A stretch of 64,000 nucleotides of DNA from G963675935 sp963719005 (GCA_963719005.1 CAVRAR010000018.1:620001-684000), one strand, 5' to 3'; shown: positions 1 through 9,651, numbered from the stretch's first letter. Made by a program: numbers and translations. The notes: generated by a model from the sequence alone, not told the origin.

Positions 1-2
1 GG

Positions 3-800
3 AAGAGTTGGCCGCTGGAGCCTGTGATTTGCAGCGATCTTGGCAATGCTGCGAAGGCTTGTGGACGGATCGACGAAGCCATGGCCCAATACCACAAAGC
101 CTTGGAGATCGACCCGGACTGTGCGACGGCCCACTACGATTTTGCCAATGCCTTGAACGACCAGGGGAGGTTCGACGAGGCGGTCGTTGAATTTCAGAAG
201 GCCGTGGAGGCCGATCCAGCGTTCGTGCTCGCGCATAATAATCTTGGCAACGCCTTGCGCCGCCGTGGACGGCTCGACGAGGCCATCGTGGAATTCCAGA
301 AGACTCTGGAGCTCAATCCCGAGTCGGTGATAGCGCATAACAACCTTGGAAACGCCTTGCGCAACGGTGGACGGCTCGACGAGGCCGTCGCGGAATTCCG
401 GAAGGCCCTGGAGATCGACCCAGATTGCATGTCGGCCCACTACAACCTCGCAAATGCCCTAGACAGCAAGGGAAGGAGCGACGAGGCCATCGCCGAATAC
501 CAGAAGGCTCTGAACATTGACCCCAAGTCCATGATGGCCCGCAACAACCTTGGGAACGCGTTGGCACACCGCGGCCGGCTCGAGGAGGCGATCGCTCAGT
601 TTCGCGCGGCTCTGGAAATCGATCCCAACTCCGTGCTGCTCCACAACAACCTGGGACTCGCCTTGATCCGATCTCAGCAATTCGACGAGGCCATCGTCCA
701 TTTCCGCAAGGCCCTGGAAATCAAGCCCGATTACGAAGAAGCTCGCGCAAACCTGGCAAGAGCCCTGAAGATGCGCGGCGAGGGGCCGGCAAGGCAATAG
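3..800 (+). CDS. TPR-repeat protein, 5' truncated by the window edge
   Basis: The frame is open from the window edge, so the true start lies upstream; a GTG at 24 is the first possible start inside. Almost the whole 258 residues are tandem 34-residue TPR units with the pattern NNLGNAL-x4-GR-x-DEA-x6-KALEIDP, about seven copies. TPR arrays are protein-interaction scaffolds. The repeats closely match the C-terminal TPRs of the next gene, so this may be the tail of a paralogous SGNH-TPR protein. No enzymatic domain is visible in the part present. The role is unknown. Confidence 0.85.
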   Translation, partial: KSWPLEPVICSDLGNAAKACGRIDEAMAQYHKALEIDPDCATAHYDFANALNDQGRFDEAVVEFQKAVEADPAFVLAHNNLGNALRRRGRLDEAIVEFQKTLELNPESVIAHNNLGNALRNGGRLDEAVAEFRKALEIDPDCMSAHYNLANALDSKGRSDEAIAEYQKALNIDPKSMMARNNLGNALAHRGRLEEAIAQFRAALEIDPNSVLLHNNLGLALIRSQQFDEAIVHFRKALEIKPDYEEARANLARALKMRGEGPARQ

Positions 801-892
801 GACGCCTGGCCACCGCCGCCCCAGCATTGGCACAACTCACAGCCCGACGGACGGTAAGCGGACAGTGCGGGGCCGATCGGTTCTCCGGTCGG

Positions 893-949
893 CGTAGCAC
901 GGGCATCTTGCCCGTGTTTTTCGGCCACGGGCAGGATGCCCGTGCTACG
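893..949. repeat. Intergenic palindrome, GCACGGGCATC family
   Basis: Two arms, CGTAGCACGGGCATCTTGCC and its near-complement, face each other around a short GTGTTTTTCGGC centre. A second copy lies in frame inside the E2 coding sequence at 33163-33220. It sits between two same-strand TPR genes. No function can be assigned. Confidence 0.8.
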
Positions 950-992
950 TCGATTGGAAAACTGATTGGCCCTGGCGGACAGCGGCCCACGA

Positions 993-1021
993 TTGCAAGA
1001 ATCCCTTCGTCAAGGTAGAAT
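993..1021 (+). promoter_or_regulatory. Putative sigma70-type promoter for the SGNH-TPR gene
   Basis: TTGCAA at 993-998 and TAGAAT at 1016-1021 are separated by exactly 17 nt, about 65 bp before the ATG at 1085. The same TTGAC/TAGAAT pattern with a 17-nt spacer recurs upstream of several other genes here. Confidence 0.5.
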
Positions 1022-1084
1022 AGCGTCCCGGTTGGTACTAATCTAGCCTGGACTCATCTTGTCCCTTGTTGCGCGGGGCGCAGC

Positions 1085-3505
1085 ATGTCGGCCAGAAGGC
1101 GAAAGCACAAGCTGTCGAGCGGCTCGAATCCGCCGGCCAGCGCGCTGCGGAAGAAGGGAGATGCCTCGTCGCCGCGGCGCCCGCTCAGCCGCCGCCGCAA
1201 GTGGTTGTTTCGCCTGGTAGCGATGGTTCTTGTGCCGGTGGTCTTCTTTGGCGTGTTGGAGGCCGGGCTGCGGCTGGGCGGCTACGGCTACCCGACCGCC
1301 TTCCTGGTTGGCCCCGATGCCGACGGCGTCTACACGAGCAATCCGCAGTTTGCGTGGCGATTCTTTCCCCGCAACCTTGCTCGCAAGCCGGTGGCGTGCT
1401 TCCTCTGCACCAAGCCGGCCGACACGGTCCGCATTTTCATTCTCGGGAGTTCCGCGGCGCAAGGCGTGCCGGAGCCGTCCTTCAGCTTCGGCTCGATCCT
1501 GGAGGCGATGTTGCGCGAGCGCCACCCGGGCGTGAAATTCGAGGTGGTCAATGCGGCGATGACGGCGATCAACTCGCACGTGGTGCGCGAGATCGCCCGC
1601 GACTGCGCCGCCCATCAGCCGGACCTCTTCGTCGTCTACATGGGAAACAACGAGGTGGTGGGGCCCTACGGACCGGGCACCATCTTCCAACAATGGTCGC
1701 CGAGCCTCCGATGGATTCGGGCCAACGTGTGGCTGAAGTCGGCGCGCAGCGGGCAGTTGCTTGACGATGCGATAGGCTGGTTCCGTCCTCGCAAGGGCGC
1801 CCCCACGGTGTGGCAGGGCATGGAGATGTTCACGAACAACCCCGTGACGGCCGACGACCCGCGGCTGCCGGCCGTCTACGACAACTTCCGGCAGAATCTG
1901 CGGGACATCTGTGCCGCCGCTCGCCGGGCCGGCGCCGGCGTGATCTTGTCGACGGTGGCGGTGAATCTCAAGGATTGCCCGCCGCTGGCCTCGCTGCACC
2001 GATCCGACTTGTCGGCCGCGGATTTGGCGAAATGGGACACGCTCTATCGGGCCGGCGTCGACCTGGAAGGGAAAAAGAAGTGGCCGGAAGCGATAGCCAA
2101 GTACGAGGAGGCGGCGAAGATCGACGACCGTTTCGCGGAGCTTGCGTTCCGGCGGGGGCGATGTCTCGCCGCGCTAACCCGATGGAAGGAAGCCCGCGAA
2201 CAATTCGGCTCGGCTCGCGACTTGGACGCCTTGCGGTTTCGCGCCGACTCTCGAATCAACGAGGCCATTCGTGACGTGGCTGCCGCGCAAAGAACTGCCG
2301 GAGTCCGTTTCGTGGATGCGGAGCAATCGTTGGCCAAAAGCGACCTGGCGGTCGGCGGCATCCCGGGCGAGAACTTGTTCTACGAGCACGTCCATTTCAC
2401 GTTCGACGGAAACTACCTGCTGGCGCGAGCCATTCTCGAGGAGGTTGAGGCGGCGTTGCCCCAATTGGCCGCTGCGAGCAATCAGGAGCCCGTCTCCTCG
2501 AGAGAGCAATGCGCCGAATGGCTGGTACTGACGCCCTGGGACGAATCCGAGATGGCGCGATTCACGACGACAATGACGGCGCGGCCGCCGTTCACCGATC
2601 AGTTGGACCACGCCGCTCGTCAGGCTTCGGAGGAGACGCGGGCGGCGGACCTTGACCGGCTTGCACTCACGCCGCAAGCCCTTCAGACTGCGTGCGCTGC
2701 CTACAAGGCAGCCATCGAAAAGACGCCGGACGATTGGCGGCTTCACTACCGGTTTGGAATGTTGGCATTGGCCGCTAAGCGATACACGCTGGCCGCCGAG
2801 CACCTCCGGATTGTGCGAAAGGGGATACCGTGGGATACTTCCGTATACAACAATCTTGGCGCCGCACTGAGCAGTTGCGGGCGGTTCGACGAGGCAATTG
2901 CCGAATATGAAAAGGCTCTGGCGGTAGATTCACATGATGCGACGGCCCATTACAACCTTGGCGTCGCGTTGAGAAAACACGGACGGATCGACGAGGCCTT
3001 GGGCCACTACGAAGAGGCGATCAAGATCGACCCCGCGCATGCGCTCGCTCACATCAACCTTGCCGATCTCCTCGGCGAGCGCGGCCGCCATGACGAGGCC
3101 GTCGCGCATCTTCGTAAGGCCCTGGAAATCGATCCAAACTCGATATCGGCTCGTACCGGTCTCGGAAACCTGTTGCGGAGCCAGGACCGGCTGGAGGAGG
3201 CGATCGTGCAATATCAGAAGGCCGCGGAAATCGACCCGGGATCCGCGTTGCTGCACCACAATCTTGCGGTTGCCCTGAACGAACGCGGACGGACCGACGA
3301 AGCCATTGACCATTACCAAGCGGCTCTCAGAATCGACCCCGGGTTTGCGGTCGCCCACAACAACTTGGGAGAGATCCTGCGCATCCGAGGGCAACTTCCG
3401 CAGGCCATCGCCCATTTGCAGAAAGCCCTGATACTCCGGCCCGATTTTCCGGAAGCCCGCGCAGCGCTCGAAAAAGCCCTGAAAGCCCGCGGCCAGGGAT
3501 CATAG
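1085..3505 (+). CDS. Membrane-anchored SGNH/GDSL hydrolase-like protein with TPR tail
   Basis: 806 residues. A basic N-terminus (residues 1-45) is followed by one membrane segment (about 46-62). A SGNH-like domain follows: G-S-S-A-A-Q-G (about residue 121) resembles block I with its serine, M-G-N-N-E (about 181) resembles block III, and E-H-V-H-F-T-F-D-G-N (about 435) supplies a block V-like histidine. One TPR lies inside the hydrolase region, and about eight more fill residues 600-800. SGNH enzymes deacylate or acylate glycans and lipids, but the substrate here cannot be told. The domain probably faces the periplasm, with the TPRs serving as a docking surface. A promoter-like element lies at 993-1021. 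Confidence 0.85.
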   Translation: MSARRRKHKLSSGSNPPASALRKKGDASSPRRPLSRRRKWLFRLVAMVLVPVVFFGVLEAGLRLGGYGYPTAFLVGPDADGVYTSNPQFAWRFFPRNLARKPVACFLCTKPADTVRIFILGSSAAQGVPEPSFSFGSILEAMLRERHPGVKFEVVNAAMTAINSHVVREIARDCAAHQPDLFVVYMGNNEVVGPYGPGTIFQQWSPSLRWIRANVWLKSARSGQLLDDAIGWFRPRKGAPTVWQGMEMFTNNPVTADDPRLPAVYDNFRQNLRDICAAARRAGAGVILSTVAVNLKDCPPLASLHRSDLSAADLAKWDTLYRAGVDLEGKKKWPEAIAKYEEAAKIDDRFAELAFRRGRCLAALTRWKEAREQFGSARDLDALRFRADSRINEAIRDVAAAQRTAGVRFVDAEQSLAKSDLAVGGIPGENLFYEHVHFTFDGNYLLARAILEEVEAALPQLAAASNQEPVSSREQCAEWLVLTPWDESEMARFTTTMTARPPFTDQLDHAARQASEETRAADLDRLALTPQALQTACAAYKAAIEKTPDDWRLHYRFGMLALAAKRYTLAAEHLRIVRKGIPWDTSVYNNLGAALSSCGRFDEAIAEYEKALAVDSHDATAHYNLGVALRKHGRIDEALGHYEEAIKIDPAHALAHINLADLLGERGRHDEAVAHLRKALEIDPNSISARTGLGNLLRSQDRLEEAIVQYQKAAEIDPGSALLHHNLAVALNERGRTDEAIDHYQAALRIDPGFAVAHNNLGEILRIRGQLPQAIAHLQKALILRPDFPEARAALEKALKARGQGS

Positions 3506-3556
3506 CGGCAATAGCGGGAAACTCGTTGCCGGATGGCAAGGCCGGCAGCCGGCGGT

Positions 3557-3781
3557 TCAGAACAGCGTGTAAATGAACGGCGCCGCGCCGGTGCCGCTGA
3601 GCAAGACCAGCAGCCCGAGCACCAACAGCACGACGATGATCGGGGTCAACCACCACTTCTTGTTGTGCAACACGAAGTCGAGGAACTCCACCACCAGTCC
3701 CGGCGCCGACTGCTCGGCCTGCCGCTGGAAGTCATTTTTCGGCCCGTCTTGGCGGGCGCCCACCGACCCTTCACGCGACAT
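3557..3781 (-). CDS. DUF5989 family small membrane protein
   Basis: 74 residues. The start at 3781 is chosen because AAGGAA lies 8 nt upstream. A soluble N-terminus is followed by L-D-F-V-L-H-N-K-K-W-W-L and one hydrophobic helix ending in an F-I-Y-T-L-F tail, which is typical of DUF5989. Members are usually found beside carbamoyltransferases and SxtJ-like proteins, as here, where it is the last gene of the run. Biochemical function is unknown; it may be a small membrane partner of the carbamoyltransferase. Confidence 0.8.
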   Translation of the reverse strand: MSREGSVGARQDGPKNDFQRQAEQSAPGLVVEFLDFVLHNKKWWLTPIIVVLLVLGLLVLLSGTGAAPFIYTLF

Positions 3782-3817
3782 CAGCGTAGTTCCTTTCTTG
3801 AGCCTCAAGGACAAGAA

Positions 3818-4228
3818 CTAGAACTGCTTGAAGTACCGCTCGGTGCCTTCCTCTGTTTCGTGCGGCGTCCAATAAGTCTCGACGTCGCGATCAAAACGCC
3901 GTCTCATCGGATCGTTGGCGATGAATCGCCGGAAAAGTCCGATGGGTGTCAATACCACATAATATACCAAGGCCAAAAGAACATGGGAAGCCCCCCAACC
4001 AATCGGAAAGGTGGCAAAGGACATTCCCAAGAAAACGCTACGTAGCACCTCGGGCCAAATCAGGCCGGCTGCCGGAATCACGACTGCGACCGCCCAGAGC
4101 ACCCCGGCCTCGGCCAGCGAGCCGCTCTTCCACCATGACGTGCCCCCCAGAATGCCGAAAAACGCCAGCCACAGCAGGCCGAACACGGTCAGTTGGCGGC
4201 GGGTCGGGTTGCGTTCAATACGGATCAT
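3818..4228 (-). CDS. SxtJ-like membrane protein
   Basis: 136 residues with about three hydrophobic segments (residues 14-30, 41-60 and 75-98) and a charged cytosolic tail containing R-R-F-D-R-D-V-E-T-Y-W. This matches the SxtJ family, named from the saxitoxin cluster but widespread beside carbamoyltransferases. It lies 21 bp after the carbamoyltransferase and 36 bp before the DUF5989 gene, so the three are probably co-transcribed. No catalytic residues are evident. Confidence 0.8.
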   Translation of the reverse strand: MIRIERNPTRRQLTVFGLLWLAFFGILGGTSWWKSGSLAEAGVLWAVAVVIPAAGLIWPEVLRSVFLGMSFATFPIGWGASHVLLALVYYVVLTPIGLFRRFIANDPMRRRFDRDVETYWTPHETEEGTERYFKQF

Positions 4229-4249
4229 CGGAAGCGTCTCTCCCTGAGC

Positions 4250-6081
4250 TCAATCGGGGGCAAATCGCGTCAAATACTCGCCGATCGCGTGTTCCTGTGC
4301 GTTTGGCTGCTCGCCCTTCATCAGGACGAATTGCTCCACCACCAGCACGTCCATGTTCGTGGCCATGAAACAGCGGTACGCATCCTCGGGCCGGCAAACG
4401 ATCGGCTCGCCGCGGACGTTGAAACTCGTGTTGATCATCACCGGGCAGCCGGTCTTCGCCTCGAACGCCTTCAACAGCCGATAGAGACGGCCGTGCCGCT
4501 CGGGGTCGACCGTCTGAAGGCGGGCGGAATAATCGACGTGCGTGACCGCCGGAATCGTGCTGCGAACCGCCTTCAGTTTCTCCAGCCCGCGAAGCGACTG
4601 CGAGGCCACCGCGATGCGCTGCCGCTCGGCCACCGGCGCGACCAGAAGCATGTACGGGCTCTCTTCGCCGGGCGGCAAGTCGAAAAATTCGCTCACCCGC
4701 TCGCGGAGCACCACGGGGGCGAACGGGCGAAACGACTCGCGGAACTTGATCTTCACGTTCATCAGCGTCTGCATCTCGCGGCTACGGGCGTCGCCGAGAA
4801 TGCTCCTCCCCCCAGCGCCCGCGGACCGAATTCCATCCGCCCTTGCACCCAGCCGACCACCTTCTGTGCGGCGATCAGATCGGCCACGTGGCCGCACAGA
4901 TCCTCGTCGCTTTCAAAATGGCGATACTTGCCGCCGAGGGCGTCGAGCGACGTGCGAATCTCTTCGTCGCTGAATTGCGGCCCCAGCAGCGAGCCCTGTT
5001 GCGAGTCGCAGCGGCCGGGCGAGCGCGGGTTGCCGAGGAGTTGGTGCCAGATGAACAGCGCCGTGCCCAGCGCGCCGCCGGCATCCCCGGCCGCCGGCTG
5101 GATCCAGAGTCGTTCAAAAGGGCCTTCCCGCAGGATTCGCCCGTTGCCAACGCAATTCAGGGCCACGCCGCCAGCCAGGCAGAGGTTCTTCATCCCCGTT
5201 CGCGCGTGCAAATGCCGCGCGGCGCGGAGCATGATCTCTTCGGTCACCTGCTGGATCGAGGCAGCCATGTCCATTTCCCGCTGGGTCAGCGGACCCTCGG
5301 CGCGTCGCGGCGGCCCGCCAAACAGCCGCGCAAACTTCGGCGAGGTCATGACCAGCCCCTGGCAATACTGAAAGTACGACATGTCCATGCGAAACGAGCC
5401 GTCGGGCTTCAGGTCGATCAGCTTCTCGCGGATCAAGTCGGCATAGACCGGCTCGCCGTAGGGGGCCAGGCCCATCAGTTTGTACTCGCCCGAATTGACG
5501 CGGAAGCCGCAGAAGTGAGTGAAGGCGGAGTAGAGCAGGCCGAGCGAGTGGGGGAAGCGAAGCTCGGAGAAGACTTCGATGCGATTGCCCCGGCCGCTGC
5601 CGAGGCTGGCGGTCGCCCATTCGCCGACGCCGTCGAGCGTCAGGATGGCCGCCTCCTCGAACGGCGAGGGGAAGAAGGCGCTGGCGGCGTGCGACTCGTG
5701 ATGTTCGGTGAAGACGTAGCGGCGGCGGCGCCGGTCGCCCAGCCCCTTGCGAATCTCCCGCGGCAGGTGCAATTTCTGGTTCAACCAAACCGGCATGGCG
5801 AGACAGAACGAACGGAAGCCCGACGGCGCAAACGCCAGATACGTCTCCAGCAGCCGCTCGAACTTCAGGAATGGCTTGTCGTAGAAGCCCACGTAATCGA
5901 GTTGCTCAGCTTCGAGACCGGCTTCCTTGAGACAGTATTGGATCGCCTGCACGGGAAATCGGCTGTCGTGTTTGACCCGCGTGAAGCGTTCTTCCTGCGC
6001 AGCGGCGACGATGCGGCCGCCGACGACGATCGCGGCGGCCGAGTCGTGATAGAACGCAGAAATGCCTAGAATCGCAGTCAT
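4250..6081 (-). CDS. Carbamoyltransferase (NodU/CmcH/TobZ type), frameshifted
   Basis: The N-terminal part begins M-T-A-I-L-G-I-S-A-F-Y-H-D-S-A-A-A and carries H-E-S-H-A-A-S-A and L-D-G-V-G-E-W, the Kae1-like half of the family. The C-terminal half (M-I-N-T-S-F-N-V-R-G-E-P-I-V) is the YrdC-like half. The frame breaks at E-F-G-P-R-A-L-G, where the family continues with ARSILGD: a run of six C on the plus strand (4808-4813) seems one base short, and adding one base joins the halves. The enzyme transfers a carbamoyl group from carbamoyl phosphate, via carbamoyl-adenylate, to a hydroxyl of a small molecule or glycan. Substrate is unknown; the aminotransferase and oxidoreductase upstream suggest a modified sugar. 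Confidence 0.85.
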
Positions 6082-6128
6082 TACATCAAGTGTAGCTTCG
6101 CCGTCGTGAGAAGGGAAGAAGATGCCGT

Positions 6129-7271
6129 TCAGACGGCGACGGTGGCTGCCGTTCGCTGCGATTCGAGGGCGGCGGTGAAAAGGCGATGGCTCAGAGCGGT
6201 CTCCGCGGGCGTAACGCAGCCGGCCAGTAGGGTCCGCCGCCGACCGTGCGCCAGTTCGTCGAGGAAGGCCGCCCACATCTGGAGAATCGCGTCGCAAAAG
6301 CCGAACTCGAAAATGCCGGCCGTGATGCTCTTGAAAACCGTTTCGTACCCGACGTCGATCCGCCCCCACACCTGCTCGCCGCCGGTGTAGTTGAGCAGTT
6401 CGAGCCGCTTCGGGTTCTTCGTCGAGAATCGGGCCGACGCCCGCGTGCCGAGCACCTCCAGCGACCACGTATTCTGCTGGCCGGGTGCGATCCGTTGCGT
6501 TTTCAGAATCATCGGGAACGGGCTGCCGGTGGCCGTGTCGGCGGCGTCGCATAGCAACGTGGCATTGTCCCACGTTTCGCACGGCGCGACGCCGCCGCGG
6601 CCGTCGGGTCGCTGCCGCACGATATTCGACAGCACCGCGCGAACGGTGCGTGGAATCCAGCCGGCGCGGAACGGCACGTGGCAGACGTGCATCCCCAGAT
6701 CGCCCATGCAGCCGTACTCCCCGTTGATTTCGACGATCCGCTTCCAGTTCATCGGCTTGTCGGGATCGAGATCGCTGGAATGCAGGAACGAGGCGTTCAC
6801 CTCGATGACTTGACCGAACTGGCCGGTTTCGATCATCCGCCCGATACGCTGCACGGCGGGAAAGAACGGAAACTCGGACGAACAGCGGACGAAGACGCCC
6901 GGGCGTTCGGCGATACACGCCAGGATCGCATCATTGGCCGCGCGGTCGATGCCGAACGGCTTTTCGCCCAGCAGGTGCTTGCCGGCCGAGATCGTCGCAC
7001 AATAAATCTCGCGGTGCAGGTTGTGCGGCAGGGCGCAATAGACCGCCTCGACCTCGCCGTTGTCGAGCAGTTCGCGATATTCCCGCGTCGTCTGCTTGAT
7101 GGAAGGGAAATTCTCGGAATACCATGAGAACAGGGCCGGATTGGCGTCGCAGACGGCCACGATTTCCGGCCGCACGTCGATATCGACCAGATGGCACCAC
7201 CGCGCGGCGGCGCTGGCGAACTCGCGGCCTATCAGGCCGCAGCCGATGATTCCGAAAGCAATGCGTTTCAT
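6129..7271 (-). CDS. Gfo/Idh/MocA family oxidoreductase
   Basis: 380 residues. An N-terminal Rossmann fold opens with F-G-I-I-G-C-G-L-I-G (residues 6-15), which binds NAD(P). G-E-K-P-F-G at about residue 104 carries the family lysine, and a C-terminal alpha/beta domain holds G-D-L-G-M-H-V-C-H. Members oxidise or reduce sugars, inositols and related polyols. It starts 4 bp after the aminotransferase stop, so the two are almost certainly co-translated. With the carbamoyltransferase 47 bp further on, a pathway making an amino and carbamoylated sugar derivative is plausible but is inference. Confidence 0.85.
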   Translation of the reverse strand: MKRIAFGIIGCGLIGREFASAAARWCHLVDIDVRPEIVAVCDANPALFSWYSENFPSIKQTTREYRELLDNGEVEAVYCALPHNLHREIYCATISAGKHLLGEKPFGIDRAANDAILACIAERPGVFVRCSSEFPFFPAVQRIGRMIETGQFGQVIEVNASFLHSSDLDPDKPMNWKRIVEINGEYGCMGDLGMHVCHVPFRAGWIPRTVRAVLSNIVRQRPDGRGGVAPCETWDNATLLCDAADTATGSPFPMILKTQRIAPGQQNTWSLEVLGTRASARFSTKNPKRLELLNYTGGEQVWGRIDVGYETVFKSITAGIFEFGFCDAILQMWAAFLDELAHGRRRTLLAGCVTPAETALSHRLFTAALESQRTAATVAV

Positions 7272-7275
7272 GGCG

Positions 7276-8652
7276 TCAATACCCCAGTTCCTTTGCCGTT
7301 TCGCCGATGGCCTCGTCGATCAAATCGAGCCCCGCGAGCAGCGTGTCGTCGTCCATTACGATTGGCGGGCTCATCCGCAAAATGTGTCCGGCGGGAATCC
7401 AGGCGAGGCCCTTGCGAAACGCCTTCTGGTAGACCAATTCGCCCGCCTTGTCGAACGGCGTCTTTCGCGCCCGATCCGTGACCAGTTCGATCCCCATGAG
7501 GCAGCCCTTGGCGCGAACGTCGCCGACGATCGGATGTTCGGCCTTCATTCGCTCCATTCGCTTCTGCGCAAGTTCGCCAAGATGCAGGGCGTGATCCAGC
7601 AGGTTTTCTTCCTCGATCACTTCGGTCGAGGCGAGGGCCGCCGCACAGGCCATCGGGTTGCCGCCATAACTACTCGACGCTGAAATCTTCTCGAAACTCT
7701 CCGCAAACGGCGCGCGAACGGCCACGCACGTGACGGGAAAGCCGTTTCCGAACCCTTTGCCGATCGACACCACGTCCGGCACGACGCCCCAGTGCTCCAG
7801 GCACAGCCACTTGCCGGTGCGCCCCCAACTAGTCAGCACTTCGTCGGCCATCAACAGCAGCTTCTTTTCGTCGCAATACTTGCGGAGCTTCGGGAAGAAA
7901 TCGTCGGGCGGGATGACCGAGCCGCCCCAGCCCTGGATCGGTTCGAGCACGAAACCGGCCACGTCGCCGGTCGTGCCTTTCATGATGTAGTCATCGTAGA
8001 AGGCGATGTACTGATCGCTGTCGATCGTGCCGTCGGGCTTGGTCCAAAGCGGGTGATAGGGGTCGGGCCGCGGGAGCATGTGGGCGCCGGGCATTCGCAC
8101 GCGGCCGTAGACGGGCGAGCGAATCTGCGCCAACGACACGGCCCCGTAGGTCTTGCCGTGGAAGTCGTTGAAGCAACTGAGCATTTCGTTGTGCCCCGTC
8201 GCCGCCCGCAGCACCCTCATGCCCGCCTCGACCGCCGCCGTGCCCGCGTCGTAAAACTGGAATCCGCCGAAGTCGCCGGGCATCACCTCGGCGAGCTTCT
8301 CGACCAACAGCGTTTTGATCGGCGTGGTGAAGTCGTGGGCGTTCATCAACTGCCGGGCGTGCTTGGCCACCGCCTCGCTGACCTTGGGGTGGCAATGTCC
8401 CAGCGTGGTTACGTAAATGCCCGAGGAGAAGTCGATGTAGCGGTTGCCGTCCACATCGACCAGCACGCAGCCTTCGCCCGACTCGAACGCCACCGGGAAG
8501 AGCTTCACCTGGGAACTGAGCCCTTTGAAGTACTTGCTGCAACGGCGATGATACTCGTCGGACTTCGGTCCCGGCGGCGGAACCGCAATCGCCGGGCAGG
8601 TGCTCAGGTCCACTCTGCCCCATTCCAGGCTGGAAAAGCCGCTCTGCGCCAT
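7276..8652 (-). CDS. Class III PLP-dependent aminotransferase
   Basis: 458 residues from the ATG at 8652; an in-frame TTG at 8676 would add eight. It shows the class III pattern: Y-I-D-F-S-S-G-I near the N-terminus, F-N-D-F-H-G-K-T-Y-G, the PLP-ring aspartate region L-L-M-A-D-E-V, and S-I-G-K-G-F-G-N-G-F-P with the Schiff-base lysine. The family transaminates omega-amino acids, 4-aminobutyrate, ornithine, glutamate-1-semialdehyde or sugar ketones, so the substrate cannot be fixed. It has its own promoter-like element at 8702-8730 and is followed at 4 bp by the oxidoreductase. Confidence 0.85.
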   Translation of the reverse strand: MAQSGFSSLEWGRVDLSTCPAIAVPPPGPKSDEYHRRCSKYFKGLSSQVKLFPVAFESGEGCVLVDVDGNRYIDFSSGIYVTTLGHCHPKVSEAVAKHARQLMNAHDFTTPIKTLLVEKLAEVMPGDFGGFQFYDAGTAAVEAGMRVLRAATGHNEMLSCFNDFHGKTYGAVSLAQIRSPVYGRVRMPGAHMLPRPDPYHPLWTKPDGTIDSDQYIAFYDDYIMKGTTGDVAGFVLEPIQGWGGSVIPPDDFFPKLRKYCDEKKLLLMADEVLTSWGRTGKWLCLEHWGVVPDVVSIGKGFGNGFPVTCVAVRAPFAESFEKISASSSYGGNPMACAAALASTEVIEEENLLDHALHLGELAQKRMERMKAEHPIVGDVRAKGCLMGIELVTDRARKTPFDKAGELVYQKAFRKGLAWIPAGHILRMSPPIVMDDDTLLAGLDLIDEAIGETAKELGY

Positions 8653-8701
8653 GCTGTATGTCCGTTTTTGTGTCAATGCTCATTCATGGTAGACTGTGTG
8701 C

Positions 8702-8730
8702 ATTCTAAACATTTGTCACTGTGGCGTCAA
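8702..8730 (-). promoter_or_regulatory. Putative promoter of the aminotransferase operon
   Basis: On the minus strand TTGACG (8730-8725) and TAGAAT (8707-8702) are 17 nt apart, and transcription would begin about 40 nt before the ATG at 8652. This is close to consensus and identical in both boxes to the element at 22481-22509. Confidence 0.65.
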
Positions 8731-8779
8731 GCGGGGCATGCGCTCCGAAGGAATAACCGTGAGGTTCTCCTGCAAACGC

Positions 8780-9547
8780 TCAGCCGCCGGCCTTTATGAC
8801 GCGGACGCCGGCCTTCTTGAGAGCGGCGAGGACCGCGCGGTCGACCGAGGCGTCGGTGATCAGGGCGGCCCAATCGGCCAGCCGGCCGAATCGCCAGAGG
8901 GCGGTCTTGCCGAGCTTCGAGCCGTCGGCCACCACGAACACCCGGCCGGCCGAGGCGGCCATCTTCGCCAACATGCGGGCCAACTCGGGCGACTCTTGAT
9001 AGACGGCGCCGTGGCCATCGACGGCGTCGGCCCCGAGAAAGGCGACGTCGGCCCGCAGAGTTTCCAGGTTCGACTCGGTCAGTGCCCCCGCCAGATCGGG
9101 CGACGATGCCCGCAATCGTCCGCCGAGCAGCAAGACTTCGATCTGCCGGTCGTACTGCAATTGGGCGGCGATGGGGAGCGAGGAGGTGATGACCGTCAGT
9201 CCCGATCGTCCACGCAGCCGCTTGGCCAGTTCCAACGTGGTGGTGCCCGAGTCGAGCAGCACCGATTCGCCGTCCTTGATCTGCGCGGCGGCCGCAGTGG
9301 CGATGGCCTGCTTGGCGGCGCGGTTCTCGCGGACTCGATTGAGGAACTCGAACTCGAAGCTGATCCGCTCGGCCATGGCGGCGCCGCCGTGCGTGCGGAT
9401 CACCTTGCCTTGGTCGGCCAGCGATTGCAGGTCGCGGCGGACCGTCATTCCGCTGACGCCCAACCGCTCGATCAACTGCTCGATCGAGCATTCGCCCCGC
9501 CGGGCGATCAACTCGCACATCTGCTTCTGCCGCACGATCTGGTTCAT
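8780..9547 (-). CDS. DeoR/GlpR family transcriptional regulator
   Basis: 255 residues from the ATG at 9547, preceded by GGGGGTG. An N-terminal winged helix-turn-helix (residues 1-57, with S-G-M-T-V-R-R-D-L and I-R-T-H-G-G-A) is followed by a DeoR sensor domain with L-D-S-G-T-T-T-L-E-L and V-V-A-D-G-S-K-L-G-K. These regulators usually repress carbohydrate genes and release DNA on binding a sugar phosphate. It is divergent from the ceramidase-like/FGGY kinase pair, and its promoter and theirs are packed in the same 60 bp, so it probably controls both itself and that pair. The product of the FGGY kinase is a reasonable effector candidate. Confidence 0.9.
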   Translation of the reverse strand: MNQIVRQKQMCELIARRGECSIEQLIERLGVSGMTVRRDLQSLADQGKVIRTHGGAAMAERISFEFEFLNRVRENRAAKQAIATAAAAQIKDGESVLLDSGTTTLELAKRLRGRSGLTVITSSLPIAAQLQYDRQIEVLLLGGRLRASSPDLAGALTESNLETLRADVAFLGADAVDGHGAVYQESPELARMLAKMAASAGRVFVVADGSKLGKTALWRFGRLADWAALITDASVDRAVLAALKKAGVRVIKAGG

Positions 9548-9575
9548 TGACACCCCCGCATGGCGATGGTACACT
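9547..9575 (+). promoter_or_regulatory. Putative promoter of the ceramidase-like/FGGY kinase pair
   Basis: TTGACA at 9547-9552 and TACACT at 9570-9575 are separated by 17 nt. The -35 box overlaps the first base of the deoR start codon on the other strand, so the two units share this control region. Confidence 0.65.
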
Positions 9576-9581
9576 CTGGTA

Positions 9582-9610
9582 ATTATGAACACGCCGCCGT
9601 GAATTGTCAA
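9582..9610 (-). promoter_or_regulatory. Putative promoter of the deoR-type regulator gene
   Basis: On the minus strand TTGACA (9610-9605) and CATAAT (9587-9582) are 17 nt apart, placing the transcript start near 9575, about 28 nt before the ATG. It faces the plus-strand promoter at 9547-9575, an arrangement in which one repressor could shut both. Confidence 0.65.
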
Positions 9611-9651
9611 ACGCCGGCGCGTTAATGTCGAGTCTGGAAGGTAAACCACGC

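Noticed and set aside
6082..6918. N-terminal extension of the carbamoyltransferase frame by about 280 codons
   Set aside because: The extension overlaps the Gfo/Idh gene in another frame and is Arg-rich. The family start M-T-A-I-L-G-I-S is at 6081.
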